A DNA stretch of 64,000 bases from Lachnospiraceae bacterium (GTDB taxonomy: Bacteria; Bacillota; Clostridia; Lachnospirales; Lachnospiraceae): the NCBI GenBank assembly GCA_910574195.1, contig CAJTBF010000001.1, forward strand, positions 483,072-547,071, read 5' to 3'. The translations under genes and the position numbers were made by a program. Below the pieces are notes generated by a model. The model searched no databases. It was not told the origin of the DNA and saw nothing but the letters and a program-made list of their open reading frames with translations. Below, piece by piece: positions 46,953 through 54,971 of the stretch. Each line of letters begins with the position of its first letter. The first letter of the stretch is position 1.

Positions 46953-47328
46953 CTTATTCTCCCTTATGTTCTGTTTCTTTTGTACCGGCAATCATATTTC
47001 CTCTTATCCATCTATACAGAAAACCTGCCACTGGTCATTTTTCCATATACTGTGGCATACAGGAAATTTCCCACGGACGACCTTTCTACATACCAGAACA
47101 TATTTGAAAATTCATTGCCAAAATCTGATGCAAACCGGGATGACATCCTGCCGAAATCAATTTTCAAACATACTCCAGGGCATTGGTAAAATAACGCAGA
47201 TAGTTTGTTCACTATCTGCGTTATGCTTATGCCTTAAGTTTCAATAAACTTTTCCATATTTCCAAGCACTCCCTTATGAAGATTTCCTTCCATTTGGACA
47301 AGCCCGTCTTTTCTGTTATTTGCACTGC
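46953..47328. other. Intergenic region with leuS 3' hairpin and dispersed 16-base motif
   Basis: No credible gene. ATAACGCAGATAGT (47191-47204) and ACTATCTGCGTTAT (47211-47224) form a perfect 14 bp stem about 105 bases after the leuS stop, followed on the minus strand by TTTTACC, a weak terminator. Fifteen bases further is GAGTATGTTTGAAAAT (47160-47175), a motif also found at 26851 and 54589. A 66-codon frame at 47012-47212 overlaps these elements and has no ribosome site. Confidence 0.6.
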
Positions 47329-49761
47329 CTATTTCTGCACAATATTAATAATCCGTCCCGGAACATAGATTTCTTTTACAATGGTCCCGTTCAATTTCTC
47401 TCCCAGCGCCTCTTTTCCGGCTGCAATTGCAGTTTCTTTGTCCGCCTCCGCGGAAATAGATACAACCGCTTTGGTCTTTCCGTTGATCTGTACCGCAATC
47501 TCGATCTCATCGTCTTTCATCTCGGCTTCGTCGTAAGTCGGCCAGCCCGCCCGGAATACGGTCTCTGTATGTCCAAGCTGTTCCCACATCTCTTCCGCAA
47601 AATGGGGAGCAAACGGAGAAAGCAGTACCGCAATTGTCTCCAGCGTTTCCTGATCAATTCCACCGGTCTTTTTCGCCAGATCTATAAACTTATTGTTGTA
47701 CTCCATAAACCCGGAGATTACGGTATTCAGACTGAAACTCTCCAGACGCGTGGTAATATCATACACCAGTTTGTGACGGAGTTTTATCATCTCTTTCGTC
47801 GGCTGTACGCTCGCCTCTTTACTCTCCATCAGCAGATTCCAGAGCCGTTTCAGATACCGGTTCACCCCGTCGATTCCCCGGTCGTCCCACTCTGCGTCCA
47901 GTTCCGGCGGCCCCACGAACAATTCATACATCCGCAGAGAATCACATCCGTAATCCCGCACCAGGTCATCCGGAGACACTACATTTCCTTTGGATTTGCT
48001 CATCTTAATTCCGTTCTTTCCGGTAATCATTCCCTGATTGAACAGTTTCTGGAACGGCTCCTCAAAATCTACCACACCGATATCGTACAGAAACTTCGTA
48101 TAGAACCGGGAATACAGCAGATGCAGCACCGCATGTTCCACTCCGCCAATATACATGTCCACCGGCAGCATGGCGTCCGCCTTTTCCCGGGACACCAGCT
48201 CCTTGTCATTGTGATTATCTACGTACCGCAGGAAATACCAGGAAGATCCTGCCCACTGAGGCATTGTGTTGGTCTCCCGCTTGGCTGCCTTTCCACAAAC
48301 CGGACAGGTGCAGTTCACCCATTCCTCAATTCCTGCAAGCGGAGACTCCCCGGTTCCCGTAGGCTCATAGGACTCTACATCCGGCAAAGTAAGCGGAAGC
48401 TCTTCCTCCGGCACCGGTACGTTTCCGCAGTCCGGACAGTGAATAATCGGAATCGGCTCTCCCCAGTAGCGCTGACGGGAAAATACCCAGTCGCGAAGTT
48501 TGAAATTCACTGTCGCCCTTCCGATACCACGCTTTTCAATCATATGCGGCGCTTCTTTTTTCAGTACGGCCGACTCCATCCCGTTCCATTCTCCGGAATT
48601 GATCATAGTTCCCACGGCCTCGGTATAGGCTTCCGTCATCGGTACAATCTCTTTTCCGTCTTTTGCAATAACCTGTACAATGGGAATGCCAAACTTAGTC
48701 GCAAACTCAAAGTCCCGGTCGTCGTGGGCCGGCACACACATGATCGCACCGGTTCCATAATCTGCCAGTACGTAATCAGACAGCCAAATCGGAATCTTTT
48801 CCCCGTTCAACGGATTGACCGCATAACTTCCGGTGAAAACACCGGTTTTTTCCTTGTCCTGCATCCGATCCACATTGGACTTCATGGACGCATCATAAAT
48901 ATACTTTTCCACCGCATCTTTCGTCTCCGGTACAGCCAGAGAAGCGGCCAGTTCATGTTCCGGCGCCAGCACCATAAAAGTTGCCCCATACAACGTATCC
49001 GGACGCGTGGTATACACGGTAATCTTCTCTTCTCTTTCTGCTATCGGAAAATCTACCTCTGCGCCGTAAGATTTTCCGATCCAGTCACTTTGCATCTTTT
49101 TCACTTTTTCCGGCCAGTCCAGTTTATCCAGATCATTCAGCAGACGATCCGCATAGGCTGTAATTTTCAGCATCCACTGGCGCAGATTCTTTTTCGTCAC
49201 CTCCGCACCGCACCGCTCACATTTTCCGTTGACCACTTCTTCATTGGCAAGACCGGTCTTACAGGACGGGCACCAGTTAATCGGAAATTCCTTCTCATAA
49301 GCCAGACCTTCTTTAAACATTTTCACAAAAATCCACTGTGTCCACTTATAAAATCCGGGATCCGTCGTATTCACTTCCATATCCCAGTCATACAGTGCCG
49401 CAATCTCATTGATCTGTTTCTTAATATTCGCCACATTCTCCGCCGTGGATTTCGCCGGATGCACTCCCATCTTAATGGCATAATTTTCTGCCGGAAGTCC
49501 AAACGCATCCCATCCCATTGGATGTACCAGATAATATCCCTGCTGCAGTTTATAGCGGCTCCATACATCCGAAATCACATACCCTCTCCAATGCCCCACA
49601 TGCAATCCATTCCCGGACGGATAGGGAAACATGTCCAGACAGTAATACTTTTCTTTTTCCTTTCCCGTGCTGTCCACTTTGGGATTCACCGGTCTCTTCT
49701 CCCAGTTCTCACGCCATTTCTTCTCGATTGCCTTGTGGTTGTAGACAATTTTCTGTGCCAT
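47329..49761 (-). CDS. leuS: Leucyl-tRNA synthetase
   Basis: An 810-residue class I synthetase charging tRNA-Leu. The start is ATG 49759-49761 (MAQKIVYNHKAIEKKW), with GGAAGG upstream. The HIGH motif is MFPYPSGNGLHVGHWRGY near 45, the first zinc-type ligands are CPSCKTG...CERCGAEV near 170, and the editing domain spans about 225-420 with TTRPDTLYGATF. KMSKSKGNVV near 585 is the second signature. VNGKTKAVVSI ends the C-terminal domain. No T-box leader was seen in the 164 bases upstream. Confidence 0.97.
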   Translation of the reverse strand: MAQKIVYNHKAIEKKWRENWEKRPVNPKVDSTGKEKEKYYCLDMFPYPSGNGLHVGHWRGYVISDVWSRYKLQQGYYLVHPMGWDAFGLPAENYAIKMGVHPAKSTAENVANIKKQINEIAALYDWDMEVNTTDPGFYKWTQWIFVKMFKEGLAYEKEFPINWCPSCKTGLANEEVVNGKCERCGAEVTKKNLRQWMLKITAYADRLLNDLDKLDWPEKVKKMQSDWIGKSYGAEVDFPIAEREEKITVYTTRPDTLYGATFMVLAPEHELAASLAVPETKDAVEKYIYDASMKSNVDRMQDKEKTGVFTGSYAVNPLNGEKIPIWLSDYVLADYGTGAIMCVPAHDDRDFEFATKFGIPIVQVIAKDGKEIVPMTEAYTEAVGTMINSGEWNGMESAVLKKEAPHMIEKRGIGRATVNFKLRDWVFSRQRYWGEPIPIIHCPDCGNVPVPEEELPLTLPDVESYEPTGTGESPLAGIEEWVNCTCPVCGKAAKRETNTMPQWAGSSWYFLRYVDNHNDKELVSREKADAMLPVDMYIGGVEHAVLHLLYSRFYTKFLYDIGVVDFEEPFQKLFNQGMITGKNGIKMSKSKGNVVSPDDLVRDYGCDSLRMYELFVGPPELDAEWDDRGIDGVNRYLKRLWNLLMESKEASVQPTKEMIKLRHKLVYDITTRLESFSLNTVISGFMEYNNKFIDLAKKTGGIDQETLETIAVLLSPFAPHFAEEMWEQLGHTETVFRAGWPTYDEAEMKDDEIEIAVQINGKTKAVVSISAEADKETAIAAGKEALGEKLNGTIVKEIYVPGRIINIVQK

Positions 49762-49925
49762 TTCTTTTCCTTCCTTCCCTGAAATTACTTTTCTATTTTT
49801 TCCCATTTTTTCTGAACTAAATTCTTTTTTATTCTAAATTTCTTCTCACTTCCGTGTTTTTGTTTTTATGTCTATCTGCTTTTTGGGACTTTTTCTTAAA
49901 TCTTTGCTTTTCCGATTCCATCCTT

Positions 49926-51548
49926 CTATTCCTTGAGCTTAATCTTCCGGGAGATTCCCAGCGCAATCCCCATCTCCGCCATCAAAAACAAAATTGAAGT
50001 TCCGCCATAACTGATAAAGGGCAATGTAATACCCGTCGTCGGAATCGTATTGGTGACCACCATAATATTCAAAATCACCTGCAATGAAATATGTGCAAAA
50101 ATTCCTGCCGCAACCAGAGCCCCGTACAAATCCGGTGCATTTCTTGCAATGAACATCAGCCGATACAAAAGAAACCCGAACAGAAACAAAATCACAATTA
50201 CTCCAAATACGCCCAGTTCTTCACAGATAATTGCCAGAATCATATCATTCTGCGCCTCAGGAATCACCCCCAGCTTCTGTGTACTGTTTCCCAGGCCTTT
50301 CCCGAAAAAGCCGCCCGAACCTATGGCGTACAGTCCCTGCATCACCTGAAATCCACCGGTATCCATATGCATCTCCGGATCCAGCCATGTTACGATTCTT
50401 TGCAATCGAAAACTGTCCAGGCCACTCCCACTGCTATTCTTTACCGCCGTGGCCATAAAACTGAACGTCCCCACCAACAAAGCCGCCGCGCCTGCTCCCA
50501 GAATCAAAAAGGGCTTCATCTTTGGATGTACAATAAAATAAAGAATGCACGTAATTGCCAGCACGATAATCGCCGTGCTTAAGTTATCTGTCAGAAAACG
50601 AACTCCCAGAGCGGCGATCATTCCGATGGCAAAAATCCGTATCGTTCCCTCCCTGGTATCCGCTTTCTTTTTTAACCGGCAGAGTTCATACGAAACAAAC
50701 AGGATGACTGCAATCTTAGTAATCTCCGCCGGCTGAAGTGTCAGACGTTCGGAAATCCCGATCCACCGGCGTGCTCCATTGATCGTCACGCCAAGCGGCG
50801 TTTGTACCAGTCCCATCATCAGCATAGCGAAAAGATAGATCTCAAAAGAAAATGCACCATAAATATGGTAATTCAGCTTTGACACAGCCAGCATGATCAC
50901 AAAGCTTCCGCCCCCCACCAGCGCCTGTTTTGCAAAATAATATGTATCGTCTCCAAAACTTCCATATGCCCCATATGCGCTGGTGCTATAAAGCAGGACT
51001 AATCCGAAACACATCAGGAAAATAATCGCCAGCAATAAATCAAAATCAAAATACTGCTCCTGCATCACAAAAATATGGGAGAGAATTCCGTCTGTCTTTC
51101 TTTCCTTTCTTTTTGTACTGCCCGGACTTTGCTCCTGTATCCCTCTGTCTTCTTCCGGCGCATATCGCCCCTTCCACACGTTTTCCACTGTGGGCACTGT
51201 ACGACGCGCCCGGGGCGATATTGCTTTTTGCATCCTGGTCTCCGATTTTTTATGCGAAACCACTGTTTTGTTTCTTTTGCCGGAATCTTGTCTTTCCTGT
51301 TCCTCTTGTACTTTACGCCGACGTTCTACCATAGAGGCCATATCAAAATCCAGTCTCTGTGTTTCCCGAAGATCCTGCGCAGCCGGATGCTCTTTTTGTT
51401 CCTCTCGTTCCGTCTCCCCACGGTCATCCGCAAGAGATATCATCCGAAAATCCAAGCGCTGCGTCTGCTGTGTCTCTTTTCGTTGTTCCCGTTGAACGTT
51501 TCGCTCTTGTCCACGCTGTTTCAAAGGCTGTACCGTTCTGCTTCTCAT
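49926..51548 (-). CDS. ftsW: FtsW/RodA/SpoVE-type SEDS glycosyltransferase with long N-terminal tail
   Basis: A 540-residue peptidoglycan polymerase. Residues 169-540 hold ten helices with the SEDS hallmarks: NGARRWIGI near 263, LQPAEITKIAVILF near 278, and PTTGITLPFISYGGTSILF near 505. An AQNDMILAIICEELGVFG loop also fits FtsW/SpoVE. Residues 1-168 are a hydrophilic, Arg/Gln/Glu-rich tail with two copies of TQRLDF (29-34 and 63-68), each followed by a met/ser-rich strand. Such a tail is not part of the usual FtsW fold. GAGGGG lies 7 bases before the ATG. It follows asnB by 50 bases. Whether it is FtsW or SpoVE cannot be settled here. Confidence 0.9.
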   Translation of the reverse strand: MRSRTVQPLKQRGQERNVQREQRKETQQTQRLDFRMISLADDRGETEREEQKEHPAAQDLRETQRLDFDMASMVERRRKVQEEQERQDSGKRNKTVVSHKKSETRMQKAISPRARRTVPTVENVWKGRYAPEEDRGIQEQSPGSTKRKERKTDGILSHIFVMQEQYFDFDLLLAIIFLMCFGLVLLYSTSAYGAYGSFGDDTYYFAKQALVGGGSFVIMLAVSKLNYHIYGAFSFEIYLFAMLMMGLVQTPLGVTINGARRWIGISERLTLQPAEITKIAVILFVSYELCRLKKKADTREGTIRIFAIGMIAALGVRFLTDNLSTAIIVLAITCILYFIVHPKMKPFLILGAGAAALLVGTFSFMATAVKNSSGSGLDSFRLQRIVTWLDPEMHMDTGGFQVMQGLYAIGSGGFFGKGLGNSTQKLGVIPEAQNDMILAIICEELGVFGVIVILFLFGFLLYRLMFIARNAPDLYGALVAAGIFAHISLQVILNIMVVTNTIPTTGITLPFISYGGTSILFLMAEMGIALGISRKIKLKE

Positions 51549-51598
51549 ACTCGATCCCCTCGCCTTTCCCCTTATAAGGCAGGTTTAAAAAACCATTT

Positions 51599-53476
51599 TT
51601 ACCCTGCCACAGCAGGATGTACCGGCTTCCCGTGACCAAAAAACCGATCATACCATACCAGAAAAATATATACGGTCCAGATTTTCCGGCTATTATCCGC
51701 TTTTTCGTTCGTATACTTTCCTTTTTTATGGTTATCCAACATTTTCACAAGCAGTTCCGTATTAAAAAATTTCCGTGCAGCTTCCGAAGTAAAGGCTTCC
51801 CGCACTCTTCTATAATACTTGTCCTCCCGCAGCCACACGCGAGTCGGAATCGGAAATCCCAGCTTTTTCTTTTCTGCTGTTTTACTGCGGATTACTTTTT
51901 CCGCAGCTGCCCGCAGCGCCACTTTCGTCTTCGGCGCACGTACTTTGTAATTCAGCGGTAACGTTTCTGCCAACTCCAGCACTTTCTTATCTAAAAACGG
52001 AACCCGGACCTCCAATGAATTTGCCATGCCCATTTTATCCCCTTTCATCAGGATATCATGTACCAGCCAGAGATGGAGATCCACGTACTGCATCTTTGTC
52101 ACAGGATCCTTGTCCTTTACCCGTTCATATAAAGGCTTTGTTACCTTCTGAATTCCCGGCGCGCAGCCCTTTTTTAATATTTTATTTGCCTCTCTCTCCG
52201 TAAAGATATTGGTTGAATTTGCAAAGTACCGTTCCTCCAACGTCTTTCCATGACGCATCAGAAATCCCCGGCCCTTTATTCCCCGCGGCAGACAATATTC
52301 CGCGAATTTCGCCAAAAAGCGCCGCAACGGCAGCGGTATTTTATTAAATCCGGTATGCTCCAACGGCTCACAATAAATATTATACCCCCCGAACAATTCA
52401 TCCGATCCTTCGCCGGAAAGTACCACCTTCACCTTTTTCGATGCTTCCTCACTCAAAAAGAACAACGCAATGGCTGCCGGATCCGCTACGGGCTCATCCA
52501 TATAATACTGGATATCCGATAACCTGTCCCAATATTCCTCCGGTGTGATCACCCGCGCATCATTCTGCATGTGGATACTGGCCGCAAACTCTTTCGCATC
52601 CTGAATCTCACTATATTTTCCCTCTTCAAATCCCACCGTAAAAGTACGATCCACCTGTCCAAGATATGTCAGATAACTGGAATCGACTCCACTGGACAAA
52701 TAGGAGGCCACCTCCACATCGCTGATTTTATGCTTTTCCACAGATTCTTTCATCACTGCTTCCACTTCATCCACCACTTCTTCAAAAGACTTTTTATTGT
52801 CTCCCGTGAAATGTGGCTCAAAGTACCGGGTAATCTTCATTGTCCCGTTTTCATAGGTAAAATAATGACCCGGCTGCAGACAAAATACGCCTTTAAAAAA
52901 GGTCTCATTGGTCGGAACAAACTGAAATGAAAGATAATTTCCCAGGGCATCCTCATTAAAAATCTTATCAAACTTTGGGTGTTCCATAAAAGATTTGATT
53001 TCTGAACCAAACAGCAGTGTTCCATTCATCTGTGCATAATACAGCGGTTTTATTCCAAAAATATCTCTTGCCGCCAGCAGCTTTTTTTTCGTTCTGTCCC
53101 AAATTGCAAACGCATACATTCCTCTCAGACGGTCCACCAGATGTTCGCCCCACTCTTCATATCCGTGTACCAGCGTTTCCGAATCTGTATTTGAAATGAA
53201 CACATGCCCGGCATTCAACAACTCTTCGCGAAGTTCCTGGTAATTATATATTTCCCCATTAAAAACCAGGACCAGATTTTTATCTTCATTATATAAAGGC
53301 TGATCACCTACTTCCGAAAGATCAATAATACTCAGTCTTCGGAATCCCAGCGCCACATCCTCATCTACATATTTCCCTTCACTGTCAGGTCCCCGATGAA
53401 TGATGGTATTCATCATATTCGTCAGTACTTCTTCTCTGTCTTCAACCGCTCCGACAAATCCTGCAAAACCACACAT
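51599..53476 (-). CDS. asnB: Asparagine synthase (glutamine-hydrolysing)
   Basis: A 625-residue two-domain enzyme. The mature N-terminus has the glutaminase cysteine at position 2 (MCGFAGFVG), with IIHRGPDSEG and SNTDSETLVHGYEEWG in the class II amidotransferase domain. The synthetase domain has the PP-loop SSGVDSSYLT near 263 and LSGEGSDELFGGYNIY near 355. The length suits the long AsnB type found in Gram-positives. It is preceded by an 11-codon upstream ORF that ends beside its ribosome site. In some bacteria AsnB relatives amidate the cell wall; plain asparagine synthesis is the simpler reading. Confidence 0.95.
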   Translation of the reverse strand: MCGFAGFVGAVEDREEVLTNMMNTIIHRGPDSEGKYVDEDVALGFRRLSIIDLSEVGDQPLYNEDKNLVLVFNGEIYNYQELREELLNAGHVFISNTDSETLVHGYEEWGEHLVDRLRGMYAFAIWDRTKKKLLAARDIFGIKPLYYAQMNGTLLFGSEIKSFMEHPKFDKIFNEDALGNYLSFQFVPTNETFFKGVFCLQPGHYFTYENGTMKITRYFEPHFTGDNKKSFEEVVDEVEAVMKESVEKHKISDVEVASYLSSGVDSSYLTYLGQVDRTFTVGFEEGKYSEIQDAKEFAASIHMQNDARVITPEEYWDRLSDIQYYMDEPVADPAAIALFFLSEEASKKVKVVLSGEGSDELFGGYNIYCEPLEHTGFNKIPLPLRRFLAKFAEYCLPRGIKGRGFLMRHGKTLEERYFANSTNIFTEREANKILKKGCAPGIQKVTKPLYERVKDKDPVTKMQYVDLHLWLVHDILMKGDKMGMANSLEVRVPFLDKKVLELAETLPLNYKVRAPKTKVALRAAAEKVIRSKTAEKKKLGFPIPTRVWLREDKYYRRVREAFTSEAARKFFNTELLVKMLDNHKKGKYTNEKADNSRKIWTVYIFLVWYDRFFGHGKPVHPAVAG

Positions 53477-53490
53477 ATTTTTTGTCTCCT

Positions 53491-53526
53491 TTATCCGTCA
53501 TTTGAACTATATCCTATATTTTTCAT
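53491..53526 (-). CDS. Putative 11-residue leader peptide upstream of asnB
   Basis: ATG 53524-53526 opens MKNIGYSSNDG and stops at 53491-53493, directly before the AGGAGAC site of asnB. It has its own ribosome site (AAGGGTGATTTT). Two of 11 residues are asparagine. Its position could couple or attenuate asnB translation. Evidence is positional only. Confidence 0.35.
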   Translation of the reverse strand: MKNIGYSSNDG

Positions 53527-53665
53527 AAAATCACCCTTCTCATATCCAACTTTTCATTCATTACAATTATGAAAAAACATACCTGCATTCCTATCCTATA
53601 CTTATCCCCCATTGGACCTTTTATAGTCCATTTAGGCACATTCTCTCAGGTATCCCACTTTTCAT

Positions 53666-53869
53666 CCCATTCGGGCATCCCATATTTGATGTGCTTCGCA
53701 CGGACGGACAGCTATGCTGTCCGATAAAGTATACCCATTCGGGCATCCCATATTTGATGCGCTTCGCACGGGCGGACAGCTATGCTGTCCGATAAAGTAT
53801 ACCCATTCGGGCATCCCATATTTGATGTGCTTCGCACGGGCGGACAGCTATGCTGTCCGATAAAGTATA
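53666..53869. repeat. Three tandem copies of a 68 bp palindromic repeat
   Basis: Units 53666-53733, 53734-53801 and 53802-53869 are each exactly 68 bp and differ by only a few bases (GATGTG/GATGCG, GGACGG/GGGCGG). Each contains the perfect stem CGGACAGC TAT GCTGTCCG and ends in GATAAAGTATA. The repeat lies between asnB and an AT-rich region. There is no unique spacer, so it is not CRISPR. Relatives occur at 965 and 12846. Confidence 0.95.
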
Positions 53870-54038
53870 AATTTCCATTTCTTGATAGGAAATATACGAT
53901 TTCAGATAATAAGATTTTCTGGAAATCATAATATGTTCTTTATTATAGCTTTTTTTAGATATAAAAACAACTTATTTTGTATAGAAAAGACCGAAATATG
54001 TTCTGTTTACCCATATTTTAAGTATTATTTAACCAGTA

Positions 54039-54067
54039 TTTACACACATTTCTCTCAATATTATACT
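54039..54067 (+). promoter_or_regulatory. Promoter of the small HTH gene
   Basis: TTTACA (54039-54044), a 17-base spacer and TATACT (54062-54067), 29 bases before the start codon. The surrounding 53870-54090 is strongly AT-rich and has no other gene. Confidence 0.6.
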
Positions 54068-54096
54068 AGTCATAAAACAACGTGGAGGATAAAGCC

Positions 54097-54294
54097 ATGC
54101 TAAATCACTTTTCAGAAAACTTAAAGCACTATCGGAAACTACGTTATATGACACAACAGGAACTTGCAAAGAAATTATTTATTACCAGGCAGGCGGTGTC
54201 AACTTACGAAAATGGAATACGACACTGCGATTTGGACACTCTGATTCGAATTACCCAGATTCTGGGGATTTCTCTGGATGATCTGATTTTGTAG
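54097..54294 (+). CDS. Small XRE-family transcriptional regulator
   Basis: A 65-residue protein that is little more than an HTH_3 domain: LKHYRKLRYMTQQELAKKL, then FITRQAVSTYENG as the recognition helix, then LIRITQILGISLDDLIL. The start is ATG 54097-54099, with GGAGG 8 bases upstream; an earlier in-frame ATG has no ribosome site. It probably binds DNA as a dimer. It lies in an AT-rich patch unlike the host genes to its left, next to the interrupted spore-coat gene, and may have been acquired separately. Its target is unknown. Confidence 0.88.
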   Translation: MLNHFSENLKHYRKLRYMTQQELAKKLFITRQAVSTYENGIRHCDLDTLIRITQILGISLDDLIL

Positions 54295-54729
54295 ACAAAC
54301 ATAAGCTGCATCTTGCTGCGGTATACTGTTCCGATCAGAAAATCTTTCTCTGCATGCTTTCTAATACATGCCGTGCTATTTTCTACATGTGTTACCCAAA
54401 GGGCATCTGTCTTACACCCTTTGGGTAGTTTCGCTGTCTAATAAAATGTATCTGTTTTAACATCCTATATCTTGTGTACCTCATGCATAGCATCACAGAA
54501 CAACTCACCGGGAAATAAGGGACATTATTAAAGTACACCACAACTCCTTCAAAAGAAGGAACCGCTGGTTTTTCCAACGCATGAATGAATTTTCAAACAC
54601 GCTCTGGTAGAAATAGAACGAGGGTATCACAAAATCCTCCATTTAGCTGATCTTGTAACACCCTCTCCGAGAGAAAAGTTTTTATTTTATTTTAAAAATT
54701 ACTGCGTAAAAGATAGAAAAATCGTATTT
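54295..54729. other. Intergenic region with two hairpins and the 16-base motif
   Basis: No credible gene. TACCCAAAGGG (54393-54403) pairs with CCCTTTGGGTA (54417-54427), and GCTGTCTAATAAAATGTATC after it resembles the end of the 68 bp repeat. Downstream of cotJC (minus strand) the stem GAGGGTATCACAA/TTGTAACACCCTC (54620-54632, 54653-54665) is followed after 15 bases by GAGCGTGTTTGAAAAT (54589-54604). Confidence 0.55.
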
Positions 54730-54957
54730 TTAATTACATCCGCAATCTGAAGGCATATCAAATTCAGGATTGAATGCATAAAAGTTCTTGCTGTCCAAAT
54801 GATCCTGTACGATTCTTAAGGATTCACCGAATCTTTGATAGTGTACGACTTCGCGTGCTCTTAAAAAACGGATAGGATCACAAATTTCCGGATCTTTTAC
54901 TAGACGTAGAATGTTATCATAAGTCGTTCGAGCCTTTTGTTCTGCTGCAATCATATA
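54730..54957 (-). pseudogene. cotJC: CotJC spore-coat protein, C-terminal fragment interrupted by an element
   Basis: Only the last 74 codons remain. IAAEQKARTTYDNILRL, PIRFLRAREVVHYQRFGESL and NFYAFNPEFDMPSDCGC are the C-terminal motifs of CotJC, a manganese-catalase-like protein of the spore coat. A full protein is about 190-200 residues. Homology stops at about 54955, and 15 bases further the serine recombinase gene ends, so the first two thirds of cotJC are missing. They probably lie at the far end of the integrated element, beyond the window, with cotJA and cotJB. As it stands the fragment cannot make the enzyme. If the element can excise, an intact cotJC would be restored. Confidence 0.88.
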
Positions 54958-54971
54958 AGAACAACTTTTGA

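Noticed and set aside
47012..47212. 66-codon frame downstream of leuS
   Set aside because: It covers the hairpin and the 16-base motif and has no ribosome site; more likely degenerate repeat DNA.
47320..49782. 820-codon open frame on the plus strand opposite leuS
   Set aside because: It mirrors leuS codon structure, has no ribosome site and no recognisable domain, while leuS on the minus strand has all synthetase motifs.
49762..49925. T-box leader upstream of leuS (also checked leuC, thrC, asnB)
   Set aside because: No T-box sequence (GGGTGGTACCGCG-like) and too little space with no terminator/antiterminator pair.
53666..53869. Possible CRISPR array
   Set aside because: The 68 bp units abut one another with no unique spacers and there are no cas genes in the window.
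54392..54577. 61-codon minus-strand frame between the HTH gene and cotJC
   Set aside because: It overlaps a perfect hairpin and has no ribosome site or similarity.
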